A DNA stretch of 64,000 nucleotides from Phoronis australis (GCA_002633005.1 NMRA01000014.1:810970-874969), one strand, 5' to 3'; positions 42,601 through 57,600 are shown, counted from the stretch's first letter. Numbers and translations are program-made. Notes: generated by a model not told the origin, from the sequence alone.

Positions 42601-45600
42601 TCCGTCTTCATCGCTGATGCGATCAAACATAGCACGGACATAGAATGAGTCTCCTGGCTGGTCAACAATCTTCTTGTATTCTGTAATAATCACGAATGCT
42701 AAATGTTTCTGATCCAGAAGACCTGAACTCACTCTTTACAATACATTGTGCAAGAATGGATGTCAGACTGGTCAATACGATACTCAATATTAGATTGCAC
42801 TGGGCAAGTATGTATGTCTGATGACTGCTCTACACAACACTTACAGCTTATAATGTACTGGGCGATTATGTATGTCAGAGTGCTCAATAAAATATTCACG
42901 TATTATATCGTACTGGGAAAATATGGATATCTGACTGGTCAGTACAATACTCACTGTTTATATTGTACTGGGCGAGTATGGATGTCTGACTAGTCTCAGC
43001 AGCCTTAGCAAGCTCAATAACTGCCTGTTCTGCTGTGGCTTCCCTTAGGTCAACACCGTTCATCTGAAGCAAGATTACAACATTCATGGCACACAATACA
43101 GTATGTAGCATTGATATATTCAGAAAGCAATTACATAGCAGCTGATCACTGAAGACTGGTGATTCGTATCACCCCCTGGTTGTAGAAGTATTTCTTCTTT
43201 GCAGTGGGTGTCATAGGGGAACATTTTGACTTTGTGAGTAGAGTCCCCTTTACAAAGCATGTGATTAGACATAATCAATTACGGATCCTTGTCATTTAGA
43301 GGTCACAAGTATCCAGTCCCACGTGATCAGTTGCCACGTTGTTACTTCATAGTCTCCCATTCAAGAACTGTGAAAGCCTAAGAAACTCACGGGTGAGCGA
43401 CGTCGAGACGAGAAACAGCAAACATTCTGTGTAATCAGGAGCAACGTGAAAAATCAGGCGAGCTTTTTGCAACTTATTTAGAAGTCAGACAATATGAATG
43501 CCAGGTTCACTTATTACTAACTAGACATGTGGTCATTAGTTGTCCGAGTTAAGCTACTGACCTCCAGTATGCGATCCCCGCAGCGCAGGCCATCAGAGCC
43601 ACAAGCTGGACTGTCAGGTTGAACGCTATTCACAAATATACCAACAGCATTACCACCAACCAGGCTGATACCAAGGTTAGATGAGCTTCTGGTTAGGAAT
43701 ACAAAACGCGGCTTGTGCGGGTTTTGGTAGCTGAAACAATATCAAACACAATGTTTACATTTAACTAAATGAAACATTGCGATCTTCAAGATTGCAACAT
43801 TATGGAAAATGCCAAATCACTACAGTAGAATACATTATTGTTTATCCATTAAGTAAATCATGAATTATACATGACAAAAGCGGTACAAAACGAGCAACTG
43901 ATTGTCTTCTGGATTACTGGAAGGGGAAATGTGCACTGATCTGATGTATCCGAGATCCTGATAAAATATCTCTAAACAACTTACAGAAACAAAACAGCAT
44001 AACATCAAGTATTAATTTACATGCTAACTAAACCGCCCCAGATTGATCCAGAATAGCAAACAAATTACACTATTGATAATTCAAATGTACAAGCTTGAAA
44101 GTGTTAAAAAGGATATTATTAGCATATCGATAGCCATGTCTAGATGGACTCCACTTGTTTGAAAACAAAACTGAATACTTAAATTTTTTGTTGAGTGCTT
44201 TCCTGGTTCATTTACAAAATACCCGGACATGTATGTATTGTGAACTGACAGTGTTCTGTTGTCCTCAACAACACAACCATTATACAGTAAGTGATGCACT
44301 AGACTGTCAGAGACACATATAAAAATACTTATCCATCAAAGTAGTCACTAAGTGCCATGAGAAAACTGGGTCTAAAGTGTAACATGAGAAAGCCAATAAC
44401 CAAATCAACTTAAATGTAGAAAAACTAATTATACGTTGGCTATCAGAACAGTTAACAAAGCTTGGACTCACTTTGTCGACACAGGCTTGCGTGGAGAATT
44501 GGTAGGAGTTCCAGAGCCACTACTCAAAGTGTCCATATGAGAGGGGTCAGCAGACGAGTAACTCTGAGTGGACATCTCCACTGATGGTGATGGGGTGGCC
44601 AGGCCACGGTACTCTACAAATAGAATCATATCTCATACCAAGACTCATGATAGTTCATAATGATTCTCGCATCATGACTGGCAACAGACCAAAGTGAAGA
44701 AGGAAGCCATTATTGACACCACGTCTATGTGTATTGTAATTCTACTATACTGTCCTGCCAGATCGCACTTGCTGTAATAACTAACACATTAGGTTTCACT
44801 CAACCACCATCGTTGTTTCCTCCTAACCTTGTAGAGATATTTTAAATATGAACACAGCCCCAGAAATAGCTTTTGCATTATATCCAGGTTCTCATTAACT
44901 CCCTTGCACACATTCACAAGTAAGACCCGAGCTCAGAGGATAGGAGATACCCTTGTGCAATGCTCGAATATCAGCCAATGAAGCCAGGATTTGAACCCAG
45001 GTCTCTCAAGCGGGAGTCCGGAGGTCTAACCACTGAGCCACACTGTCGTCTCCTCTACATCATACTATACCGCACAGTTATAAGACCAAGTACAACTAAA
45101 TCATTGTTTTACCCAATCCTCCTCCCAGATCCAACTGTACCACATCAACTTACTGTTGGGGTTGTACTGTACCAGCATGGTGACAGTACCACCACACTGA
45201 CGGAGGACAGAGGCAGCTGCTGTGTAGTCCGCAGCCCTCATGTTGATACCACACACCTAGACAGAGCAAGAGTAACGTTAACTAACAACAATAGAGAGTA
45301 ACAACTCGGTAAAGACAATAACTAGATGAGTAAAGACGATAACTAAACGACTAAACCGTCTCTCAATGCAGCCATTTAAAGTTGTTGACAAGTATATTTC
45401 CACCTAATCATATACGGTCACATTGCATTGTCCATTAGTGAGAGACCTAGACTGTAAATACTCTTTCTTTAAATCCGTGCTTTAATTCGCATTCTGTACC
45501 AGTCATTGCTACTCACCTCAAGTAGCTGATCTCCTATCTGTAGACCATGGGCATCAGCCCAGCTGCCCTCCACCACAGAGGATACGAAGATACCTCCGCA

Positions 45601-48600
45601 CTGACTAGCTTGGATCTGTAGCCCCAGCTGATCCATCTCATCACTCTTCTGAATAGTGATGTTACGAGTCTCCCCTAGCTGGGGTCTGTGGAATAACACA
45701 TATGACAGCAATGAAGCAATGTCATGTCAACCATACAGAACATCAACAGTTATCAAGTGTTTGGACAATGTCACGCCAATAACACAGTACGTCCAGTCGT
45801 TGACGACAACTCTTGTGAAGATAGTCCGACAATAACAACAGGTGTACTTACTTGCGAGGTTTGGTGATAGCTTTAGGTATGGAGTTGCTGGAACTGTGTT
45901 CTGCACCAAATGGAGACAGGCCACCAGTGCAGTCAGACACTAGAATGCAACCAGAACAGGCAATTAAAACACAATCATGGCATAAACACAAATGCAACGT
46001 GAAAGTACTGAATTCTTCGGCAGTAATTTTTGTATTATTGTTCCAAAACAGTCAAGATAGTAGAGATGGCGGTAAGACACAAGTTGTTTATGGTAAAAAT
46101 TCTCCAAATTGGGACAGCTTCAAGAATTTGGGACAAGAGAACTCTCACAATAAATTGAAATTTCTTGGTTTTGGAATTTGGGACAAGGGTGATTTTGGCA
46201 ATCACCATATGTCTCAAATTTTGGATAATGTGTTTTCAATCTACAGAGTGGTTAAGTTTGCCATCTTTCCAGCGATTCTTGAATTTAGGGCAGCCAATAT
46301 TGTCCATTTTTAGAATATGGGACAAGCACCAACCTTGAGCAAAGAAATTAATTTTTCATTGTCCCAAATCGGAGAATATTTATTGTAATTACAGTAGGAA
46401 CCGATAACATTTTGAAAACCAGACAGACAAAATTCCCGTTTGCAAGAGAGCGCACTCATGAATTAAAAAATTGGTGTGATCAGTGGTCTTACTTTGTCTA
46501 TAAAATGTTTACCAACTAGTTTTCACTGAACAGATGATTTCTAGGTGGTTGTTCATTTGCGCATCACTTTCACATTACATATAACTCTTGCTAGAACTAT
46601 CTACACAAGTCTATACGCGAGAAGGGAAGTTTTACCGGTCAGCATTTAGACAGTTGACTGAGCAAGAAGACTGTCTACTATTTCCACATGTTTGAACCAA
46701 TTCATTGAAATAGGCATGCACCACTTACAGGACACAAGTACTACATACGCAACTTGTTAAATGCATGAAAAGTATTGAAAAATCTAAGGTTGATTTGAAG
46801 TTATTGTTGTTAATGCCCATTAGGTTTTATAATGTAGAGTACATCAGAGATGGAATCTAAAAAACGTAATTCACTAAAACAGCGTTATCACACAACATTT
46901 TTTAATTTTTAGAAGCCATTGGAAAACCTGTCCAGGTTGTGCTGCACTCATGTCTGGCGTTCGAGCACAAAGGATACCGTAATGACTAGGTATGCCTAAG
47001 CAACCAAGGGATATGGTAATGATAAAATATTTATAAAGTAATCTAGAGATAGAGATAAACCTGTAAAATGTAATATTCATGTCAAGAATATATGAATTTG
47101 GAATAATCTTTTAAAGTGCAATGCAGAGCACACACTAAATGAACTGCTTCAATCTGCAGTAAACTGCTAACCATGGTTATTTCACTACTGTGTGAGAAAA
47201 ATATTACTCAGCAAACATTGACAACAAGGAACAGTGTGTGGTGGCTTTGTGCAAGACTATGATACTGCAGTACACACAATACCAGACAAAAGTAATCAAC
47301 AGACAAAAGTAATCAACAGACAAAAGTAATCAACAGACAAAAGTAATCAACAGACAAAAGTAATCAACAGATAAAAGTAATCAACAGACAAAAGTAATCA
47401 ACAGACAAAAGTAAATAACAGACAAAAGTAATCAACAGACAAAATGCGCAGTAATAGTGGGTGAAGTAACAACTTGAGAGTGACACAGAGAACAGAAAGT
47501 GTTCTTTGCAAATTTGACACGTATATTAAGTAAATGGAAACATACATGAACCCCTGTCCACAGAGCTGTAAGACGATTTCATATGGATTCGATTGTTCTG
47601 GTGAAATCCTGGTTTGCAGCTGGGAAAGGTAGCCGTGCCATCAACAATACTACGGTACGACGAGCGGTCATGGGGTTTGAATTGGTTGTATGGGAACTCC
47701 TCACTAGGTGTCGGGGTAGCACGGTCGATAGTAGAAGTGCTCTGAAATATTATTCCACAGTAAAGAATTGCACGGACATTGTAGTGGGCAAAGCAATACA
47801 ACTGTACCTGCTTCAAGGGGAACGCAACCATTTTTGATCACATTAGCTTTAATAAGAATACAGATCCCTGGTGTTCATGGAGATAATTCTTTCTTGTTAA
47901 CTACTGTTCTGCTGGTGTGTATTTACTATCCAAGGAACAATAGAATGTGATGTGGATGGCCCAGCCAAAGGTCAGCACCGAGCTATCACTATGTCCTACT
48001 TGGTTTTGAACACAGTCTGTGTGAGTTGAGTTTGATCAATGGAAATAGATGTCAAGCTGTTTACGTCACCTTTTATTGTTCCAAAGAAAGTGAAGAGCAT
48101 TAGCAGGACAGTGATTAAAATGGGGAAACGTCTCCCAAAGATAAACAGAGATGTGTAGTTNNNNNNNNNNNNNNNNNNNNNNNNNNNNNNNNNNNNNNNN
48201 NNNNNNNNNNNNNNNNNNNNNNNNNNNNNNNNNNNNNNNNNNNNNNNNNNNNNNNNNNNNNNNNNNNNNNNNNNNNNNNNNNNNNNNNNNNNNNNNNNNN
48301 NNNNNNNNNNNNNNNNNNNNNNNNNNNNNNNNNNNNNNNNNNNNNNNNNNNNNNNNNNNNNNNNNNNNNNNNNNNNNNNNNNNNNNNNNNNNNNNNNNNN
48401 NNNNNNNNNNNNNNNNNNNNNNNNNNNNNNNNNNNNNNNNNNNNNNNNNNNNNNNNNNNNNNNNNNNNNNNNNNNNNNNNNNNNNNNNNNNNNNNNNNNN
48501 NNNNNNNNNNNNNNNNNNNNNNNNNNNNNNNNNNNNNNNNNNNNNNNNNNNNNNNNNNNNNNNNNNNNNNNNNNNNNNNNNNNNNNNNNNNNNNNNNNNN

Positions 48601-51600
48601 NNNNNNNNNNNNNNNNNNNNGTAATCAACAGACAAAATGCGCAGTAATAGTGGGTGAAGTAACAACTTGAGAGTGACACAGAGAACAGAAAGTGTTCTTT
48701 GCAAATTTGACACGTATATTAAGTAAATGGAAACATACATGAACCCCTGTCAACAGAGCTGTAAGACGATTTCATATGGATTCGATCGTTCTGGTGAAAT
48801 CCTGGTTTGCAGCTGGGAAAGGTAGCCGTGCCATCAACAATACTACGGTACGACGAGCGGTCATGGGGTTTGAATTGGTTGTATGGGAACTCCTCACTAG
48901 GTGTCGGGGTAGCACGGTCGATAGTAGAAGTGCTCTGAAATATTATTCCACAGTAAAGAACTGCACGGACATTGTAGTGGGCAAAGAAATACAACTGTAT
49001 CTGCTTCAAGGGGAACGCAACCATTTTTGATCACATTAGCTTTAATAAGAATACAGATCCCTGGTTTTCATGGAGATAATTCTTCCTTGTTAACTACTGT
49101 TCTGCTGGTGTGTATTTACTATCCAAGGAACAATAGAATGTGATGTGGATGGCCCAGCACCAAGCAATCACTATGTCCTACTTGCTTTTGAACACAGTCT
49201 GTGTGAGTTGAGTTTGATCAATGGAAATAGATGCCAAACTAAGATGTGGGCTTTTTGCTGAGCTGTTTACGTCACCTTTTATTGTTCCAAAGAAAGCGAT
49301 GAGCATTAGCAGGACAGTGATTAAAATGGGGAAACGTCTCCCAAAGATAAACAGAGACTAAAATTTAACTAAAATACTAATCTATAATTCACTTTGCATT
49401 GGTTTAACTTAGATTTCTGCGGGTTGGCCGGTTCTGGTCTGACTGATAACTATAGAATGCAGAACTGTGTGTACTCACATGGAACGAAGGACTAGGCGTG
49501 GCTGAGTATGGGCGGCTTGCTTTCTTCAGGTGATATGGTGTACAGTCAGTGTCCATCTCAGGAATGGACGGGTTGTGCATCAATGGTCGGGGTGCAAATG
49601 CCGACTGCGCGAGTCCACCATTGGGGCTGTAGTGTTGACTGGTGAGAGGAGCCGGTGACTGGCCACTAGGGGACACAGGCTGACTGTGAGACTGGTAGCA
49701 CCGGCTAGAGCCACCCGTGGCCATGTGACCATGCGGAAGGGTGCTGGAATGAAAAACATGGTTACATTAGTTGACACATCCCGAGTAACAGTCTTCATGA
49801 AACAGTTATAAATAATGCATAACTAAGATTGTGGCTGGCATAGCAAAGCAATCCACAACACTTCTACTGAATAAGCACGTACCTGGAATAATGCGATACA
49901 GGAGATCTGACAGAGTACGTATGTTGACTGGGAGCCTGGAAAGGTTTGTTTGGGTCCCGTGGCGACAGGTGCGAGGTAGGCAATGTCCTACTAGAGCTAG
50001 GGTACATGTGAGCCGCATGTGACTCAACTTCTAAAGATATGGGCTTTTGCACACCGGGAGTGCCTGCTCTTGCATTGGCTTGTCGACTCCTGGGCCCACC
50101 TGACTTAGGTCTGCGAGAACGAGGGTGAGGGCGCTGATAGTATTTACTGACTATTTCCATGTCTTTCTGGGAAACAATGGACATGTCAGAGGTGGGATCA
50201 GGCGTAGACGCTGTTGAATGTTGGGAGTGATGATCTATGGTACTGACTGAGCTGTCTGCAGAGAAAGACTTGTCATAGCTAGTATAGTAGCCACTACTGG
50301 GTGTGCTGGTACCACTAGGTTTCACACTGTCACTGTCCTGTTTACCGTCTATGTTAGTAGCCTCCAGCTGCTGGGTGCCAGCGGGACTGAACACAGACAG
50401 TTTGTTAGAGATGTCTGAGTTCTGAGGGCTGTGGCGGATAGAGGCAGCGAACGAAGAGTTATCTCTCTTAGGGGGCACGGGAGGAACTCTGGCACGACTG
50501 TACTCATCACTCAGTTCATACTGTCCGGGGCTGTTCATATCTGGTAGGCCGGGCCGCGACTTGCGCTTCTGGCCAGCTACCATAATTGTGCCTCCATTAG
50601 CGACCTCAACAGCTGGGGACCGATATCGTGGCCATGTACTACCAGTCTCATCACGCGAACGCTCCCTTACCGGTGCACAGGCGACGTTGTCAGTCTGACT
50701 ATAATGAATTTCAATAGCATGGTCAAGTTTTGTCAATGCATCCTCAACAGAGTTGTTCATTGGTTTTTGGCACTTGTTGAAATGCTGCTTCGCATCATCC
50801 TCAATGTCTTTCATTCTGTCAGTACTCTTATGTTTAATTTTGCGTTCAATGTACTGAGGAACATTCTTGATCTTATCTAATAGTATTTCATATCTTGACT
50901 TTGGCTCCAGCACAATCTCCTGACTTCGTCCGTGTTTCTTTCTTGGCGTGGGACTGTCCAAACTAGTGTCAGTCTGTGAGCCACTGGAGACCAGTGCCTT
51001 AAAGCTAGATTTGCTACTGTCTGTTTCATTGGCCCACGGGCGAGCCCGCAGAGGTGCACGAGACCCAGGCTTGTCGTCAGTGACACCAGCCAGCAGGTTA
51101 CCACTGCTGCTGTTGTCAAAACTGTTCACCAGGTGGGGCGGCGGTGAACTGGATGTGGGTAAGAACTTTGAGATATGCAGAACCAGATTATCACTGCAGT
51201 CACCGATCAATTTGATGGCTTCCTTTGGAGTCATGTTCTCAACACTGTTTCCATTGATCTACAATGGATGGAGAACAACATGAGTATAGACAATGATACA
51301 GCCGGAAACAGTTACATATTATTACTCACTAAAATATTACATCAAATTGGTAAAGTAGTGAAATGTAGATGGTACAAATACATTACCAAGAGCAATGTGT
51401 TGATATGCACCCACATTATACAACACAAGCAGAGCATATACAAGGGATGATCATTATTTTAAACATTGCCACAAATGGAGCAATGCTAGTAAACTAGATT
51501 CTAGAGGGGAAAAGCAAGTCAACAATTCTCTCATCAATAGCAATACACCTGCACCTTCCATCATAAATCAGTTTGGAAGATAGGGAGAATGACAAAAAAG

Positions 51601-54600
51601 GGGAGAACGACAAAAAACAGACAAAAAAATAATAACAAGAGAAACCGAAAGCATTGATATGCACCTATAGTGCACTGAAAGCAGTACATTTCTAGAGGTG
51701 CTTATCAGTTTCATGTCAGGTCAAGGTACACAACAAGACAGGTGTTAGGTGTCACTCAAGCTATTAGTGCCAGGTGAATCGAGAAGTACATATAGAGCAC
51801 TGCTAAGTATTGAGTGGCTTTGGTAGACACAAGTGTCCAGGATCACTCCTGTACTGCTAAGTATTGACTGGCTTTGGTAGACACAAGTGTCCAGGATCAC
51901 TCCTGTACTGCTAAGTATTGAGTGGCTTTGGTAGACACAAGTGTCCAGGATCACTCCTGTACTGCTAAGTATTGAGTGGCTTTGGTAGACACAAGTGTCC
52001 AGGATCACTCCTGTACTGCTAAGTATTGAGTGGCTTTGGTAGACACAAGTGTCCAGGCTCACTCCTGTACTGCAAAGTATTGACTGGCTTTGGTAGACAC
52101 AAGTGTAAAGGCTTACTCCTGTACTGCTAAGTATTGACTGGCTTTGATAGACACAAGTGTAAAGGCTTACTCCTGTACTGCAAAGTATTGACTGGCTTTG
52201 GTAGACACAAGTGTAAAGGCTTACTCCTGTACTGCAAAGTATTGACTGGCTTTGGTAGACACAAGTGTCCAGGCTCACTCCTGTACTGCTAAGTATTGAA
52301 TGGCTTTGGTAAACACAAGTGTCCAGGCTCACTCCTGTATCGTCAACTTACACTAATGATCCTGTCACCCACAGCCAAATTTGCTTCTCTGGCAGCTACA
52401 GAGCCTTGTGAGATCCGACTGATGTACAGCCCTTGATCAACCAGGATACCTACATCTGGACATAGACAACAACATTATTACTGCGTATAGCACAAGGCTG
52501 ACTATGAAATAAAATGAGCCTGACAGTGGCTTGCTTCGTCTCACTCAGCACATGGCATTTTCAAAAGCAAAAACTGTACAGCCACAAAAAATAAAAATGT
52601 TTAGCCAAATGGCAACTTGAAAAATTACTATAATGGTAACATATTTTGTCAACACCATGAAAAGCCCCAAGATATGTACCCGGAATTTCAGCAAAAAAAC
52701 ATCCCCATGTTCGCTCATGTATTACATTTGGAACATTTTCCAAAAAAGCTTGATGAACACATCTCTGAAGATACATTAATTTTATTTGTTAAATTTAGAA
52801 TTATTTTGAAATCGTACCCTTGTCGACCGATACATTAAGATTGACGTTGTGTGTAACTCGGGCACATGTCTTGCGTCTCCTGACCACCATACTGATCACA
52901 TGATCTCCTGTGCGGATGGCCTGCAGGACACTGTTCTTGTCAACACACGTCACGTCTACGTTGTTAACAGTCAACAGCTGGTCACCCACCCTGTAGTAAC
53001 ATGCATATAATCTATATTAGCAAAGCATGGAAGGCAGCATTTAGGCTTTCAAGTTTGACCATGAAGTCCCTATCAAGAACCGCTTGGAAGACAGCAGTTA
53101 GTAAGCTTATGTTTGATATTAAGTCACAATCTAGTGGTTTAAAACAGGTCATACAGGGAACACATGTGAACCTTGCGCAGTACTATATACAGTAGACATG
53201 TCCAGGTCATACAGGGAAAACTGGTCACCGTGTGCAGTACTATATACAGTAGGTATGCCTAGGTCATGCAGAATACTGGTCACCTCGTGCAGTACGATAG
53301 ACAGTAGACATATCCAGGTCACACAGGGAACACTGGTCACTTTGTGCAGTACAATATACCGTAGACATATCTAGATCAAACAGAATACTGGTCACCTTGT
53401 GTAGTACTATATACAGTAGACATGTCCAGGTCACACAGGGAACACTGGTCACTGTGTACAGTACGATATACACAAGACATATCCAGGTCACACAGGGAAC
53501 ACTGGGCATCTCCTCAAAGATGAACCAGCCAACACTCATAATAACATGTCTAAGCTGCTACAGTCTACTTACTTTAGTTTCCCATCAGCCACACTACCCT
53601 TGTTAACGTGACTCACAAAGAATGAACTGTCACTAGGAAACTGTTGGTCATCCTTTCCTCCAACCAGGTCAAAGCCCAGCTCCACATCATCACGGCCACC
53701 CTGCAACAGTAAGAGAATCAGTCAATAGTAACATCCCCTCCAAGTGAAAGCCCAGCACACTCAGTTTATCATACAAAGGTGAGGCAAACAGCTCAGTGTA
53801 ATCCCAGCTGCAAGAGTTGTCAAGGCTCATGTCTCAACAACATTTCATTATATTCTACATATTAGTGCAAACACTGCACAACTGCACAAGTTTGCAATGG
53901 TCAGACTATTGCTACAACATGTGTTACACAGTCAGTGTGATACACAAGTTTGCAAGTGGTCTGACTAATGCACCAAGGTGTTACAGTCAGTGTGGTACAC
54001 AAGCTGCACAATACTCGACTATCCTAATCGCATACATGCCTCTATTGGGTCATTTCAGTTAGAAAAATTTTCAAAAGTTACTTGATTGGGCAGCACTGAT
54101 TAGTGAACAAACTTTCAACCAATCATGTCATTCTATTTTCAAAACAGTTGATCAGCTTTAACACAAGCTATTACCAAATTATTGGTCTTTAGAAATATCA
54201 AAAGGCACAGGTCCAACAAAGAGTTGTTATGCCAAATCAATAGACTTTCTTTGTTGGTCATGCGTATGATTGTGGTAGGCAGTGCTACAGTCTAAAAGAA
54301 TGAGTTACCAGATCAAACTGTAGTGTTTCCGTCTCCCACTCCTGAAGATCAGCGTCTATAGCTGAATCTCTACTATGGTTATGACCTACAGAGTTCAGCT
54401 GTTGCTTCCTCACTTCTTTCTCAATCATGACTTCATACTTCTCCCTGAAAAAAGCAAGCAACATCAACGTGACACTCATGAGTCAAACTACGCAGTCCCA
54501 ACATATTTTAAGCCATACATTTCTCCATTTTACAAGTGAAAGAATGTTACTCCAAAACACTTAAAGCCACAATGTGAATGTTATTCCAAAACACTTAAAG

Positions 54601-57600
54601 CCACAATGTCCTTCCATTTTAAAAGTCAAAACTACGCTGCTCCAATACACCTCAAGTCAAACTTTAAGTTCAGTTAATGCCTAAAAAGAAAATAAGAAAT
54701 ACACAAATTAAGCCAATGAAATTGAACGAGCCATGATATCATCGGGGTCAAAGCTGGATTTGAGACATGAACTGTGATTGGAAGAAGCAACTAAACATTT
54801 CATGACTCGTACAGTCTGGATACCCTTCGTAGCACTATGGAAATGAATTGATGTCATTGCACAGATAGTTCTTGTGCTGGTCTTGATAACTGACAATTAT
54901 ACAAAAGAAGCAAGGAAATGACAACTTGAACAGTGTCTAAAGTTCATTAACAACTTGAACAGTGTCTAGAGTTCATTAACAACTTGAACAGTGTCTAGTG
55001 TTCATAAACCACTTGAGCATGGTCTAGTGTTCATTGACAACTTGAACAGTGTCCAGTGTTCATTAACAACTTGAATAGTGTCCAGTGTTCATTAACCACT
55101 TGAACAGTGTCTAGTGTTCATTAACAAATTGAACAGTGTCCAGTGTGGATGTCTTGAGCACACCAGTATGCTTAGTCACCTCATCCAAGAGGTTAAAATG
55201 TGTGTACCATGGATATTGAAATCATCCATCCATCACTGTCACTGTAAACTAGAGTTTAGTGATACTCCTTGATACAGTGCAATAACAAGCCTTGACATCT
55301 TTGAGCATCACGCTCAGGTATGCTGCACTACCAAATTCAAAGAATGAAAAGAGATTATACTATTAAGAAGAATGCATAAAGTATGAGATGAATAATTATA
55401 TCACCATAAGACTCAAACTGAACTGACTTGTACTCCTTCAGCTCCTTAGACGCTTCATTCTTCAGCCGCTTTAGGTCATCAGAATCACGTAGAGCTTCTG
55501 TCAACTCATTCACTTTGAGATCACGTTCTTGACGTAGTTTATCACTAGCCTTACGCCAAGCATCCCTCTCCAACAGAGTGCGCTCACGCTCTTTGAAGGC
55601 CCATTCTCGCTGGTCTTTCAATTCGGCCGATTCACGTAACGCCTCTAAATGTGTCAATGAACATACAGTGTAAAACACAAAGTTACCGTTTAACAATAAA
55701 AATTAAGGTCACATAGGACCTGATCGACAAGTCTACGGACTTAGCCAAGTATCTACAAAACTAGATTTTAACTCGGTAAAAAGTCTAATTTTTATGAAAC
55801 AGAAAATCTGTAGAATTTGATTTATGACTTTTAACCAATTTCCTTACTGATTGGGTCACGTGACCAGTAACATCTCACAAAAAAGAAAAGTACATCGGTA
55901 ACAAAAGAACGATAAACAATACCATATGTCATTTGACATAACGTTCAACACAATATCATACAGTTTTCTAAATTATCTTTTCAAGAAAATAATAAAAGTC
56001 CTATTTTTGATAGCCCTTGTGCAAATATAGAACAGTATTTTGGAGAATGGTGCATTAAGCATAGCACCTGAAAGTTTCATATAAATCCAAACAGCCCTTT
56101 CTGAGACATGATACTCTGGAGTTAGCCATATAACAACATTTTTTAATGCCCTACGTATCCTGAAAGTATAGAAGAGAAATACATTTTGATGTTTCACATG
56201 AAATCACAGTCAATTAGGGCAGTCCTAAAATTGGTTAAAAATCAAAATCCTGAAATTGGAAAATCACAAGATAAATTGCACAATTTGAGGTCAGTGGGGA
56301 AGAAATTACTATCCGGAGAATGTGTGTCTGATTTTGAAATATGAAAATTTTTAAAAAATGTAAATTTATGATATGTCACAAAAATGTTTTCATTTTCGTA
56401 AAAACTGAAAATTCCTTGTTAAAGCAGTGAACACTACCGATATAAATGTTACATATTAAGATTTTGATACAGCTCCAAATAAAATTGACCTAAAAACTGA
56501 ATTTGAATAAATTTAATAAAATAACGCAGAAGGGCTGCATGAATAAAAGTTATAAGCGATTGTCTTCCAATACACAAAAAACATTAAAACATACAGGTAA
56601 ATGACAAAACTGGTGTTAGCATTTGACAAAAGGATCAGATGCAAACTGCTACAACTAATTAGACAATTCCAGAACAGATCTGTACTGACAGTAATTCTGT
56701 TTTCATATGCATTCGGGAAGCAAGATTGGGAAAGATTGATGAAACCGACAAAATCAGTTTAACAATAAAACTTCAGACATCATGACTGACTATCTAAAGA
56801 GACAGCAATAATCAATATTATGCAGACAATTGTTTGCTTCAGCTATGCAGAGCAACCATTACTTTAGGAGTGTGACATGTGCCTTGGCGCATTTACTTTT
56901 TAAAGCTATGCAGGATCCAAGAAAAATGCTCTATTTTTGTCAGCATTGGAACATCGTATCTCAGAAATGGCTTATCCGATTCATATGGAACTTTCAGATA
57001 TGATGCTTTACACATTGTTCTCAAATATACAGTTAGGAACTGTTATTAAATGGTACATGTTTGATTGAGGAACTTTCAAAAAAATAGGACTCGCATGCAA
57101 TTTTCACAAAAAATTTGTAGTTATGTTGCATAAAACGCAAAGGAAACCATAATTTAGAAAACTGTAACAGCATTTTTAAGATTTTGAATTGAACATTGGT
57201 ATATCCTGCAAAATTTGGTCGTGATATTGATCTGTTGTTTTGCTATGAATCTACCTTTCATTTTGACTAAGTTTTCCTTAAAGAGCAACATTATGTAACC
57301 TGAGTAGTGGCAGATTGGTATTAACTCAAAAATCAAATTGTATGCAAATTTTACATTCATAAAATATACACATTTACCGAGTTAAATTCTATAGTTTTGA
57401 AGATATTTGGGCTCAATGTACAGACTTATCAATAAGGTTCTGTATAACCTCAAGTGACAAATTACAGTTAGCTTACTTAAGGCCAACTGAAACATTAAAC
57501 TTCTGGCAGGATTCAGATTTACTGAAAGTTGTGTTTAGCTAAGTTAATTACTAACTTCAAAGTGTTATCTTAATTAGCACACAAGACTTCTTGTCCAGTG

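Larger units (their letters stand above)
47428..49357. repeat. Haplotype-type duplication flanking the 460-n gap
   Basis: 47428-48160 and 48621-49357 are near-identical from GTAATCAACAGACAAAATGC to CCAAAGATAAACAGAGA, with small indels (for example 24 bases near 49236-49263 absent from the left copy). Each contains one copy of the DLG5 linker exon. Confidence 0.9.

Noticed and set aside
44979-45052. Functional tRNA gene
   Set aside because: The A and B boxes are present but no complete acceptor stem or clear anticodon loop. SINE-like origin is more likely.
45852-46313. 153-codon plus-strand frame
   Set aside because: Begins opposite the real DLG5 exon at 45852-45939 and continues into AT-rich intron with no recognisable motif.
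47996-48740. Long frames across 48161-48620
   Set aside because: They consist mainly of undetermined bases from the assembly gap.
51745-52332. 195-codon minus-strand reading frame with 18-residue repeats
   Set aside because: It arises from a 54-bp intronic minisatellite. DLG5 splices from 52352 to 51258 in frame without it.
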